44,165 bases of DNA from JAWCQZ01 sp038869515 [NCBI: Halobacteria archaeon] (GTDB lineage: Archaea; Halobacteriota; Syntropharchaeia; JACQPP01). Both the position numbers and the translations under genes were made by a program. The stretch is taken from NCBI GenBank assembly GCA_038869515.1, contig JAWCQZ010000006.1:78122-122286 (forward strand). Direction: 5' to 3'. The notes under the pieces are model-generated. The model was not told the DNA's origin. It searched no databases and saw only the letters and a list, made by a program, of their open reading frames with translations. Positions 7,390-14,860 of this stretch are shown here, in pieces (position 1 is the first letter of the stretch; every line of letters begins with the position of its first letter).

Positions 7390-8631
7390 ATGAGTGCCAG
7401 CACATCCGGAGGCGAATCGGCGGAGTTCCGGAAATACCGGTTCCGGCGGATGCTCGAGGAGTTGCGGGAAAAATCGGGGCGGGGGACCCAGCTCATCTCC
7501 CTCTACGTCCCGCCGGGGAAGGCGATGGCGGATGTGGTGAACAAGCTTCGGGAGGAGGCGGGCCAAGCGATGAACATCAAGTCGAAGTCCACCCAGGACA
7601 ACGTCCGCTCCGCCCTCGAGTCCCTGGTCGGGAGGCTCAAGGACCTGCGGAAGGCCCCCGAGATGGGCTTGGCGATGTTCTGCGGCGCCATCAACCTCGG
7701 GGCCGACAAGACCAAGATGGAACTCCACATCGTCGAGCCCCCGGAGCCGGTCCCCATCTACAAATACCACTGCGACTCCCGCTTCTTCCTCGAGCCCCTG
7801 GAGGCGATGCTCGAGGAGAAGCGGCAGTTCGGCCTCGTGGTCCTCGACCTGCGCGAGGCGACCGTGGGGATTCTGCGGGGGAAGCGCATCGAGTCCCTGC
7901 GGCACCTCACGAGCGCGGTCCCGGGAAAAATCCGCAAGGGGGGCCAGAGCGCGGCCCGCTTCGCCCGCCTCCGGGAGGTGGCGGTGGACGAGTTCTTCCA
8001 GCGCATCGGCAAGGCGGCGTCGGAGGCGTTCCTCCAGGAGAAACTGGACGGCGTCCTCGTCGGGGGCCCCATGCCGACCCGCGAGAACTGGGTCAAGGGC
8101 TCCCACCTCCACCACGAGGTCCAGAAGAAAATCATCGGCTCCTTCGACGTCTCCTACACCGACGAGGCGGGACTCCCCGAGCTCGTCGAGCGGGCCCAGG
8201 ACGTGCTGAAGGGGATGGACCTCATCCGGGAGAAGGAGCTGATGACCCGCTTCCTGGCCCTCCTGTCGAAGGACGGCCCCGCGGCCTACGGCGAGGAGCG
8301 CATCCGGAAGAACCTCGACATCGGGGCCGTCGAGGTCCTCCTCCTCTCGGACGGCCTCCGGTGGGAGCGGGTCACGATGAAGTGCTCCAACTGCGGGAAG
8401 GAGCGGCGGGTGACACGCCGAGGAGGCCCGGAGGAGAAGTTGCCGAGGTGCGAGTGCGGGGGGGCCTTCGAGGCCGCGGAAACCCGGGACGTCATCGCCG
8501 AGCTGGTCGAACTCGCGAGGCAGTCGGGGGCCCAGGTGCAGCTCATCTCCACCGAGTCGGAGGAGGGGGCGCAACTCAAGAACGCCTTCGGGGGGATGGC
8601 GGCCATCCTCCGGTACGAGACGCAGGTCTAG
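7390..8631 (+). CDS. prf1: Peptide chain release factor aRF1
   Basis: aRF1 reads all three stop codons and releases the finished protein. The product has 413 residues. NIKS at 62-65 recognises the stop codon and GGQ at 184-186, in KIRKGGQSAARF, triggers hydrolysis. The third domain carries a zinc ribbon with CSNC and CEC motifs at about 337-365, as in many archaeal factors. The open frame also offers a TTG at 7372, but the ATG at 7390 has GAGG at 7381-7384 at the right spacing and is preferred. The stop TAG shares the bases CTAG with the stop of the convergent thiolase gene. Confidence 0.96.
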   Translation: MSASTSGGESAEFRKYRFRRMLEELREKSGRGTQLISLYVPPGKAMADVVNKLREEAGQAMNIKSKSTQDNVRSALESLVGRLKDLRKAPEMGLAMFCGAINLGADKTKMELHIVEPPEPVPIYKYHCDSRFFLEPLEAMLEEKRQFGLVVLDLREATVGILRGKRIESLRHLTSAVPGKIRKGGQSAARFARLREVAVDEFFQRIGKAASEAFLQEKLDGVLVGGPMPTRENWVKGSHLHHEVQKKIIGSFDVSYTDEAGLPELVERAQDVLKGMDLIREKELMTRFLALLSKDGPAAYGEERIRKNLDIGAVEVLLLSDGLRWERVTMKCSNCGKERRVTRRGGPEEKLPRCECGGAFEAAETRDVIAELVELARQSGAQVQLISTESEEGAQLKNAFGGMAAILRYETQV

Positions 8632-9770
8632 CGCTTCAGCACCGACACGAACGACACCAGCCCCGTCTCCCCCGCCCCGAGGTTGTGGGTCAGCCCCACC
8701 TCGGCGTCGGGCACCTGGACCAAACCCGCCCTCCCCTGCAACTGCTCGGCGATTTCGACGATTTGGGCCACCCCGGTGGCCCCGATGGGGTGGCCCTTCG
8801 ACAGGAGGCCGCCGCTCGGGTTGATGGGGATGTCGCCGTCGAGGTTGGGCCGCCCCTCCTCGATGAACTTCCCCCCCTCCCCCTTCTTGCAGAAGCCGAG
8901 ATCCTCATAATGGAGCAGTTCCGCGATGGAGTAGCAGTCGTGGACCTCCGCGACGTCGAGGTCCCCCGGCTGGACCCCGGCCATCTTGTAGGCGCGCCGG
9001 GCCGCTTCCACGGTGGCCGGGAAGACCACCGGCGGCACGCCGGGGTGGGCCAGGGGGTTCACGCTGGTCGAGAACCCGAGGCCCGAGACGAGGACCGGCT
9101 CGTCGGTGTATCTTTTGGCGAGGTCGGCGCGCGTGAGGAGGAGCGCGGCGGCGCCGTCGGTGACCGGGCAGCAGTCGTAGAGGTTCAGGGGCCAGGTGAT
9201 GACCGGGGACTTCAGGACATCCTCGACGGTGACCTTCATCCGGAAGTGGGCCTGCGGGTAGAGCGCGCCGTTGGCGTGGTTCTTCACCGAAACCATCGCG
9301 AGGTGCTCCCGCTTCGTGCCGAACTCATGCATGTGGCGGGTGGCGAAGAGGCCGAAGAGCGCCGGGAGGGTCTTGCCCGCCCGGTGGATGTCGGCTGTGT
9401 CGGCCCCCTCGATGAGCCCCCCGGCCCGGTCGCGCAGCTTCTCCGCCCCGACCACGAGCGCGGCGTCGCACGCCCCGGCGGCGATGGCCATGCAGGCGTT
9501 CCGGAATGCGTCGGAGCCGGTGGCGCAGGCGTTCTCCACCCGGGTGACCGGGATGCCGTAGAGGCCGCAGGCGTCGGCGAGGGTGTAGCCCCCGCGCCCC
9601 CGCACCGTCCCGAACCAGGCGGCCTCGATGGCCTTGGGGTCCATTCCCTTCGGGACCGAGGCGAGCGCGTTCAGGTAGGCCTCCTCCACCAGGCCGTCGA
9701 ACGACTTGTGGAACAGTTCGCCGAAGCGCTCCACCATGCCGGCGCCGACGATGGCGACCCTGTCCTTCAT
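8628..9770 (-). CDS. Thiolase (acetyl-CoA C-acyltransferase, SCP2/archaeal type)
   Basis: A 380-residue thiolase with intact active site: Cys82 in VENACATGS, His277 in AEVHDCY, His327 in SKGHPIGATG and the HNLGAG ending (His362) of SCP2-type thiolases. It should make or cleave 3-ketoacyl-CoA. The ATG at 9770 is chosen because MKDRVAIVGAG starts the fold; upstream sequence in frame is a palindrome-derived artefact. It is the last gene of a minus-strand operon with acyl-CoA dehydrogenase, an HMG-CoA-synthase-like protein and DUF35. Archaeal thiolase, HMG-CoA synthase and DUF35 are known to form a channelled complex. A 91-base gap with palindrome copy 3 separates it from DUF35. Confidence 0.93.
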   Translation of the reverse strand: MKDRVAIVGAGMVERFGELFHKSFDGLVEEAYLNALASVPKGMDPKAIEAAWFGTVRGRGGYTLADACGLYGIPVTRVENACATGSDAFRNACMAIAAGACDAALVVGAEKLRDRAGGLIEGADTADIHRAGKTLPALFGLFATRHMHEFGTKREHLAMVSVKNHANGALYPQAHFRMKVTVEDVLKSPVITWPLNLYDCCPVTDGAAALLLTRADLAKRYTDEPVLVSGLGFSTSVNPLAHPGVPPVVFPATVEAARRAYKMAGVQPGDLDVAEVHDCYSIAELLHYEDLGFCKKGEGGKFIEEGRPNLDGDIPINPSGGLLSKGHPIGATGVAQIVEIAEQLQGRAGLVQVPDAEVGLTHNLGAGETGLVSFVSVLKR

Positions 9771-9803
9771 CTTTTCTCCGGCCCTCGCCGCGCTCGGGTC
9801 CGG

Positions 9804-9852
9804 CGCAGAACCCTGCCCTCCGCTCGCGCGCCCGCTCCGGGCGGGTTCTGCG
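9804..9852 (+). repeat. Bulged palindrome, copy 3
   Basis: Outer arms CGCAGAACCC (9804-9813) and GGGTTCTGCG (9843-9852) pair fully. T9814 is bulged. Inner arms are GCCC (9815-9818) and GGGC (9839-9842). Compared with copy 1, one arm position changes from G to A and its partner from C to T, a compensatory pair. It lies inside an operon, between DUF35 and thiolase. Confidence 0.85.
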
Positions 9853-9861
9853 GAGTCGCCA

Positions 9862-10260
9862 TCACGGAGACCCCCGCAACGGCCTGAACTTGAATCCGTA
9901 CAGCTCCTCCCCGTCGTCCTCCGCAATCCGCCGCCACACCGCCTCGACCGCCATCCCCACCTGCAGTTCCTCCGGCCTGCAGTCGGTCATCATGCCGTAG
10001 ATGCGCCCCCCGCCCTCCAGGTCCACCACGCCCATGGGCAGGGGGGCCTCGAAGCGCGACGGGAGGTAGTGCTGGACCACGTAGGAGACGAGCGTGCCCC
10101 GCGTGGAGAGGGGAACCTCCCGGAAGGAGGCGGGGGTCTTCCGGCACCCGGGGCAGATTTTGCGCCTCCTCGGGTAGGAGATGGTCCCGCAACCGTCGCA
10201 CCGGAAGCCGATGAGCCGGTGGTTGGGGCCGAGGTCGCGCCATGCGGGAGGCGTTGTCAT
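9862..10260 (-). CDS. DUF35 OB-fold protein with zinc ribbon (thiolase partner)
   Basis: A 132-residue DUF35 protein. The N-terminal rubredoxin-like zinc ribbon uses Cys21, Cys24, Cys36 and Cys39 (CDGC and CPGC). The OB-fold follows from about residue 45 (TLVSYVVQHY, LPMGVVDLEGGGRIYGMM). In archaea DUF35 bridges thiolase and HMG-CoA synthase and shares the CoA pantetheine tunnel. The ATG at 10260 overlaps the stop of the HMG-CoA-synthase-like gene in the form ATGA, which implies coupled translation. Frames reading further upstream are shadows of that gene. Confidence 0.92.
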   Translation of the reverse strand: MTTPPAWRDLGPNHRLIGFRCDGCGTISYPRRRKICPGCRKTPASFREVPLSTRGTLVSYVVQHYLPSRFEAPLPMGVVDLEGGGRIYGMMTDCRPEELQVGMAVEAVWRRIAEDDGEELYGFKFRPLRGSP

Positions 10261-11273
10261 CCCCCCGATTCGCCTCCCCCCTTCTTCAGAACCTTTCGAT
10301 GGCGCAGGGCGGTGACGTAGTCCACGTACTCCTTCTCCCGCAGGAGGGCCTCGACGGTCGGGGCCCGGGAGAGCGTCGCCCCCGGGTCCCTCTCCACGAG
10401 GAAGGAGAGCGCGTCCGCCCCTCCGCCGCCGGAGGAGACCGCGAGGACCCGCTCCCCGGCCTTCGCCGCCTCGAGCGCCGCCGCCAGCCCGAGAAGGAAG
10501 GAGCCGCACCCCGCGTCCCCGGTCTCCCGGGAGGGGTCCCGGAGCCTCTCTTTCGGGAAGCCGAGCCCCTTCGCCGCGTCGGCCGCCCAGCGGGGCTGGG
10601 GGGCCTGGAGGAAGAGGTGGGCGTAGTCCGCGGGCTTCCGGCCCAGCGTCTCCAGCAGCCCCTCGACGGCCGCCGCCACCGGCTCCATGTATCCGTGGGT
10701 CCGGGCGAACCGCTCGTCGGCCTGCTTCGGGTAGGTCTCGCCCGAAGGTCGCCACCTCTCCGCGAGGTCGGTCGAGTGGGACCTCGCGCCTTCCAGCCGG
10801 GCGAGGCCCGTCCCCGGCCCGACGACCGCCGCTCCCGCGCATGCGCCTGCCGCGGCTTCGAGCGGGGAGCCGGGGGCCCCGGCGAGGACGTCGGCGGCCG
10901 CGACCAGGTGGAGCCCCGCCCCGTCGCAGGAGAGGAGGGCGAGGGCCGCTCCGCGGGCCGAGAGCGCGTGGTCCAGAGGCAGGGCCGAAGGGAGCGCTCC
11001 GAGGGCGTGGGCGAGGGGGGCGGCCAGCGAGCGCTCGGCGTACGGAGAGGAGACCGTGCAAAGCCGGACCGAGGCGAGGCGCTCGGGGGGGAGCGAGGCC
11101 CGAGCGAGGGCTCTCTCGGCCGCCGTCCGGGCCATCGTCAGGACCGTCTCGTCGGGTGCGGGGACCGCCCGCTCCCCGTCGGCCCTGCCGGGGGAACCCC
11201 ACGCCCTGGCGAACTCCTGGGCCCGGATGCGGTATCGGGGCACGTAACCGGCGAATCCGAGAATGGCGGTCAT
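10257..11273 (-). CDS. HMG-CoA-synthase-like protein lacking the catalytic triad
   Basis: A 338-residue protein whose framework follows archaeal HMG-CoA synthase: GYVPRYRI, SSPYAE, the APGSPLEAAAGACAGAAVVG loop (normally APGDALEYTAAAG), SGETYPKQ and LLGLAAALEAAKAGERVL. The three catalytic positions are not conserved. By alignment in memory, the general-base Glu is Val74, the acyl-binding Cys is Leu104 (in HALSARGAAL) and the His of FHQPNG is Leu222 (in LFLQAP). It therefore probably does not condense acyl-CoAs; a scaffold or allosteric partner for DUF35 and thiolase is likelier. It starts at the ATG at 11273, 5 bases after the acyl-CoA dehydrogenase stop, and overlaps DUF35 by ATGA. Confidence 0.85.
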   Translation of the reverse strand: MTAILGFAGYVPRYRIRAQEFARAWGSPGRADGERAVPAPDETVLTMARTAAERALARASLPPERLASVRLCTVSSPYAERSLAAPLAHALGALPSALPLDHALSARGAALALLSCDGAGLHLVAAADVLAGAPGSPLEAAAGACAGAAVVGPGTGLARLEGARSHSTDLAERWRPSGETYPKQADERFARTHGYMEPVAAAVEGLLETLGRKPADYAHLFLQAPQPRWAADAAKGLGFPKERLRDPSRETGDAGCGSFLLGLAAALEAAKAGERVLAVSSGGGGADALSFLVERDPGATLSRAPTVEALLREKEYVDYVTALRHRKVLKKGGGESGG

Positions 11274-11278
11274 CGCTT

Positions 11279-12511
11279 CTACTTCAACTGCTCCCGGGTG
11301 TATCCCAGAATCCTCCGGGCCACAATCAAGGTGTTGATCTGCCCGGTCCCCTCGAAGATGTCGTTGATCTTCGAGTCCCGGACCACCTTCTCGAGCAGCA
11401 GTTTCCGGCTCACCCCCTCCGGTCCCGCGAGTTCGGCGCACTTCTGGGTGACCTCCGTGACGACTCTGCCCGACAGCGCCTTCGCCATCGCCGCCTCGAG
11501 CGCGTTGGGCCTCTTCTGGTCGGCGAGCCATGCGGAGCGCCAGGTGAGAAGCCGGGCCGCGTGGACCGCCGCCTCCATCCTCGCCAGGTCCTGCTCCAGC
11601 GCGGTCAATTTCGACACCGAGAGGCCCCACCGCGGTTCCGCGCCCCGCTGTCTGAGGAGGTCCCTCAGCAGGTCGAGGGCCGCCCGGGCGAGGCCGACCG
11701 AGGCGGAGGCGACCACAGGACGGGTCCCGTCGAAGGTCGCCATCGCCGCCTTGAACCCCTCCTTCGAGCGCCTCTCGATGTCGGGCCAGCCGAGCATCTG
11801 GTCAAGCGGAATCCGCGCCTCCTCGAAGACGATGGAGACTGTGTTGGAGGCGCGGATGCCCATCTTCTTCTCGACCTTGGCGACCCGGACCCCCGGCGTG
11901 CCGGCCGGGACGATGAAGGCGCGCATCGTCCCGCGCCCCTCCGCCCCCTCCCCGCCCGGCGACAGCAGGCGGGCCCACGCCACGACCCACCCCTTCGAGT
12001 GCTCCAGGGCGAGCCCGCCGGAGGTAACGAAAATCTTCTCGCCGTTGAGGACCCAGTGGTCCCCATCGCGGTAGGCGGTGGTCCGGATGGACGCCGTGTC
12101 GGACCCGGCGCCGGGCTCGGTCATGGCCATGGCGCCCCAGGCGGGCTCCTCCCCGGCGAAGGCCGCCATCCATTTCTCCTTCTGGGCCTCGGTCCCGGCC
12201 GCCATCAGCGCCGCGCCCCCGAGCTGGGGGCCGGGGAGGCAGAGCATGAGGGCGCCGTCCCCCCAGACCAGCTCCTCCGTGACGATGGCGCCCGTCAGGA
12301 GGCGGCTCTGGCCGGGCCGGTTGCGGAACTCGCCATCGCCCCGCCGTCCCATCGCCTTCTCCATCTTGAAAACCTCGTTCACCAGCTCCCAGGGCACCTC
12401 GTGCTCCCGCTCGTCGTATTCGCGGGAGAGGGGCCGCAGTTTCCCTTTTGCGAACATATGGGCCATCTTTCGGCGCGTCTCGACCTCCAGGGGGACCTCA
12501 AAATCCACCAT
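11279..12511 (-). CDS. Acyl-CoA dehydrogenase
   Basis: A 410-residue FAD enzyme that forms a 2,3-enoyl-CoA. It has MAMTEPGAGSD for flavin and substrate contact, NGEKIFVTSG, and the catalytic Glu387 in NDIFEGTGQIN. The first gene of a minus-strand operon that continues with HMG-CoA-synthase-like, DUF35 and thiolase genes. Minus-strand TTAAAC about 28 bases upstream of the ATG could be its TATA box. Its electron acceptor (ETF) is not in the window. The substrate chain is unknown. Confidence 0.93.
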   Translation of the reverse strand: MVDFEVPLEVETRRKMAHMFAKGKLRPLSREYDEREHEVPWELVNEVFKMEKAMGRRGDGEFRNRPGQSRLLTGAIVTEELVWGDGALMLCLPGPQLGGAALMAAGTEAQKEKWMAAFAGEEPAWGAMAMTEPGAGSDTASIRTTAYRDGDHWVLNGEKIFVTSGGLALEHSKGWVVAWARLLSPGGEGAEGRGTMRAFIVPAGTPGVRVAKVEKKMGIRASNTVSIVFEEARIPLDQMLGWPDIERRSKEGFKAAMATFDGTRPVVASASVGLARAALDLLRDLLRQRGAEPRWGLSVSKLTALEQDLARMEAAVHAARLLTWRSAWLADQKRPNALEAAMAKALSGRVVTEVTQKCAELAGPEGVSRKLLLEKVVRDSKINDIFEGTGQINTLIVARRILGYTREQLK

Positions 12512-12535
12512 CCGTCGCCCTCATGGGGGTCGCGG

Positions 12536-12545
12536 GGTTTAACGG
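12536..12545 (-). promoter_or_regulatory. TATA-like box for the minus-strand thiolase operon
   Basis: The minus strand reads CCGTTAAACC, centred about 29 bases upstream of the ATG at 12511. The placement fits a leaderless transcript. Confidence 0.5.
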
Positions 12546-12559
12546 TTGGGGTCCGCTTT

Positions 12560-12684
12560 CCCTTCGAAAAGGGCCGCGCTTGTATTGCGCTTGAGGGGTA
12601 AGTCCCTTACCCGCGCCATCCGGAGCCCTGGAGGCTCCGTTCGGCAGGCGGAGGCGTTGCGCCCTCCCTTTCCTTTTGGAAAGG
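12560..12684. repeat. Cluster of four short hairpins between divergent operons
   Basis: CCCTT/AAGGG (12560-12573), GGGTAAG/CTTACCC (12596-12612), CGGAGCC/GGCTCCG (12621-12639) and CCTTTCC/GGAAAGG (12667-12684) follow each other. All lie between the two TATA boxes, so they should be outside both leaderless transcripts unless other promoters are used. Confidence 0.6.
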
Positions 12685-12709
12685 AAACCGGCCGCCGGTG
12701 AAGCGGCGA

Positions 12710-12719
12710 ATATTTTTAT
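12710..12719 (+). promoter_or_regulatory. TATA box of the 12-gene CoA operon
   Basis: ATATTTTTAT is centred 27 bases before the ATG at 12742. An in-frame ATG at 12718 lies inside the box itself, which argues against it as the start and for the leaderless start at 12742. Confidence 0.65.
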
Positions 12720-12741
12720 GGCCGAGGTCATCGGCTCTTCC

Positions 12742-13974
12742 ATGCCGAAGGAGGGTCACGTTTCGTTCGAGGATTTGAAGGTCGAGTTCGGATACAGCGC
12801 GACTCCCGCCAGCCTCTTCATGTACACGAAGGAGGAGAACCGGTTCCGCGAAAAGGTCCGCTCTTTCATCCGCGACAAGGTCGCGCCCCTGGCGGACGAG
12901 GCCGAGGCGACGGGGAAGGTGGAGCCGATCCGGAAGGCCATCCGTCTCATGGCGGACATCAACAAGGCCTACTTCCCGAAGGAGGTGGGCGGCGAGGGGT
13001 ACGGCGTCGTCCACCGCACCATCCGGGGCGAGGAGCTGACCGCCGTCTCCTACGCGGTGGCCATGGTGGGCGGGACATCGGTGGACCTTTTCGGGATGCC
13101 GGTGGCCAGGCACGGAACCCCGGAGCAGAAGAAGAAGTACCTGCCCCCGATAATGAAGGGCGACAAGATCGGCGGCATCTGCATCACCGAGCCGGGAGCG
13201 GGAAGCGACGCCGTCGGGGGCATGAAGATGGTCGCCAGGAGGGAGGGGAAGGAGTACGTCCTCAACGGCCAGAAGCGGTTCATCACGAACGGCTCCATCG
13301 CCGACTACCTGGTCCTCTACGCCCTGACCGACCCGAAGGCCCCCCACGGCCGGGGCATCAGCGCCTTCGTCATCGAGACCGAGGATTTGAAGGGGTTCGA
13401 GGTCCTCAAGGACTTCGAACTCATGGGGCGCCGGGGCGTTGTGAACTCCTGGCTCGCGTTCGAGGACTGCCGCATCCCCGCCGCGAACCTCCTCGGGAAG
13501 GAGGACCGGGGCATCGAGGTGATGCTCGACGGCCTCGACGGGGAGCGCATCGGCGGCACCTCGGGCTACGTGGGGTGCGCCCGCTCCGCCTACGAAATCG
13601 CCCTGAAATACGCGGGCGAGAGGATGCAGTTCGGAAAACCCCTCCGCGCCTTCGAGGGCGTCTCGTTCAAACTGGCGGAGATGTACTCCCGCCTCGAGGC
13701 GATGCGCCTCCTCATGCTCCGGGCGGCCCGCATGGTGGACGCGGGGCTCCCGGCCACCAAGGAGGCGGCCGCGGCGAAGTTCTTCGCCGCCGACAACGGC
13801 TGGTGGATTGTGGACGAGGCTCTCCAGATTCTCGGGGGCGTCGGCTACACCCGGGAGTTCCCCCTGGAGCGCTACATGCGGGATTTCCGGGTCGGCCGCA
13901 TCGCGGCCGGGAGCAGCGAAATCCTGCGGTTCCTGGTCCAGCGCGAACTCTACAAGGAGATCGGGTACAAGTGA
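12742..13974 (+). CDS. Acyl-CoA dehydrogenase, isovaleryl-type catalytic base
   Basis: A 410-residue acyl-CoA dehydrogenase, first gene of a 12-gene operon. It has CITEPGAGSDA, LNGQKRFITNGS and GGVGYTREFPLERYMRD. The usual C-terminal catalytic Glu position is Ala389 (RIAAGSSEI). However Glu268 in LDGERIGG falls where isovaleryl-CoA and long-chain dehydrogenases hold their base on helix G, so it is probably active. That points to branched or bulky substrates. The start at 12742 is preferred to 12718 because of TATA spacing. The stop is followed after one base by the next gene. Confidence 0.92.
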   Translation: MPKEGHVSFEDLKVEFGYSATPASLFMYTKEENRFREKVRSFIRDKVAPLADEAEATGKVEPIRKAIRLMADINKAYFPKEVGGEGYGVVHRTIRGEELTAVSYAVAMVGGTSVDLFGMPVARHGTPEQKKKYLPPIMKGDKIGGICITEPGAGSDAVGGMKMVARREGKEYVLNGQKRFITNGSIADYLVLYALTDPKAPHGRGISAFVIETEDLKGFEVLKDFELMGRRGVVNSWLAFEDCRIPAANLLGKEDRGIEVMLDGLDGERIGGTSGYVGCARSAYEIALKYAGERMQFGKPLRAFEGVSFKLAEMYSRLEAMRLLMLRAARMVDAGLPATKEAAAAKFFAADNGWWIVDEALQILGGVGYTREFPLERYMRDFRVGRIAAGSSEILRFLVQRELYKEIGYK

Positions 13975-13975
13975 G

Positions 13976-14860
13976 ATGGCCAAGGGAGAGGGCTCCGGGG
14001 ACAAGGTCATCCTCACCGTCGCCGCCACCGGCTCCATCCCCTCGCGGAAGGACAACCCGAACATCCCCTACACTCCCGAGGAGGTCGCGGAGGAGGTCCG
14101 GAAATGCGTCGAGGCGGGCGCCTCGGTGGTCCACCTCCACGCCCGCGATCCCAGGACCGGGGGGCCGACCTCGGACACCGCGATCTTCCGGGAATACATG
14201 GCACTCATCCGCGAGCGCACCGACATCGCCATCAACATCACCACCGGCGGGGGCCGCGAGGGGACCGGGGACAAATCGGGGCGGAGCAACGAGCAGGTCC
14301 TGGTGGACCGGCTCCGGGAACTCAAGCCCGAGATGGCGAGCCTGAACATGGGCACCATCAACGCCTGGCACACCCCGGTGAGCGACCGAGTCTTCATGAA
14401 CACCACGAAGATGGTGGAGGCTCTCGGCAAGACGATGATTGAAATCGGCGTGAAGCCGGAACTCGAAATCTACCACTCGGGGATGCTCAACACCGTGGAG
14501 ACCATGCGCCAGCGCGGGGCGCTGAAGGACCCCCCCCACCTCCAGTTCGTCCTCACGGGCGGGACCGGCGCGTCGCCCACCGTGAAGGACCTGCTCCACC
14601 TGGTCGAGTCGCGCCCCCCGGGCTCCACCTGGTCGGCCTGCGGCCTCGGGCGGCACGAGTTCCCCGTGGCCACCGCCGCCATGCTTCTCGGGGGCCACGC
14701 CCGGGTCGGGTTCGAGGACAACCTTTTCGTCTCCAGGGGGGTCCTGGCCAGGTCCAACGCCGAACTGGTCGCGAAGGCGGCCCGCATCGCCCGGGAACTG
14801 GGCCGGGAGCCGGCCACCGCGGACGAGGCGCGGGAACTCCTGGGGCTGCGGAAGCGATGA
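13976..14860 (+). CDS. Beta-keto acid cleavage enzyme (BKACE, DUF849)
   Basis: A 294-residue zinc enzyme of the BKACE family. These proteins combine a beta-keto acid with acetyl-CoA to give acetoacetate and a new CoA ester. The zinc-binding HLHARDP (His53, His55), the GTGDKSG loop, the central LEIYHSGML and the C-terminal GLGRHEFPVATAAMLLGGHARVG region (read in pieces) are present. The original member cleaves 3-keto-5-aminohexanoate; the family has many other substrates and this one is unknown. ATG begins one base after the dehydrogenase stop. Its end overlaps the next gene in ATGA. Confidence 0.92.
   Translation: MAKGEGSGDKVILTVAATGSIPSRKDNPNIPYTPEEVAEEVRKCVEAGASVVHLHARDPRTGGPTSDTAIFREYMALIRERTDIAINITTGGGREGTGDKSGRSNEQVLVDRLRELKPEMASLNMGTINAWHTPVSDRVFMNTTKMVEALGKTMIEIGVKPELEIYHSGMLNTVETMRQRGALKDPPHLQFVLTGGTGASPTVKDLLHLVESRPPGSTWSACGLGRHEFPVATAAMLLGGHARVGFEDNLFVSRGVLARSNAELVAKAARIARELGREPATADEARELLGLRKR

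Noticed and set aside
10257-11273. Calling this gene a working HMG-CoA synthase
   Set aside because: The catalytic Glu, Cys and His positions are Val, Leu and Leu, so the standard reaction is not supported.
12676-12741. Longer N-terminus of the acyl-CoA dehydrogenase starting at 12676 or 12718
   Set aside because: The TATA box at 12710-12719 overlaps or follows these starts; 12742 has the right distance.
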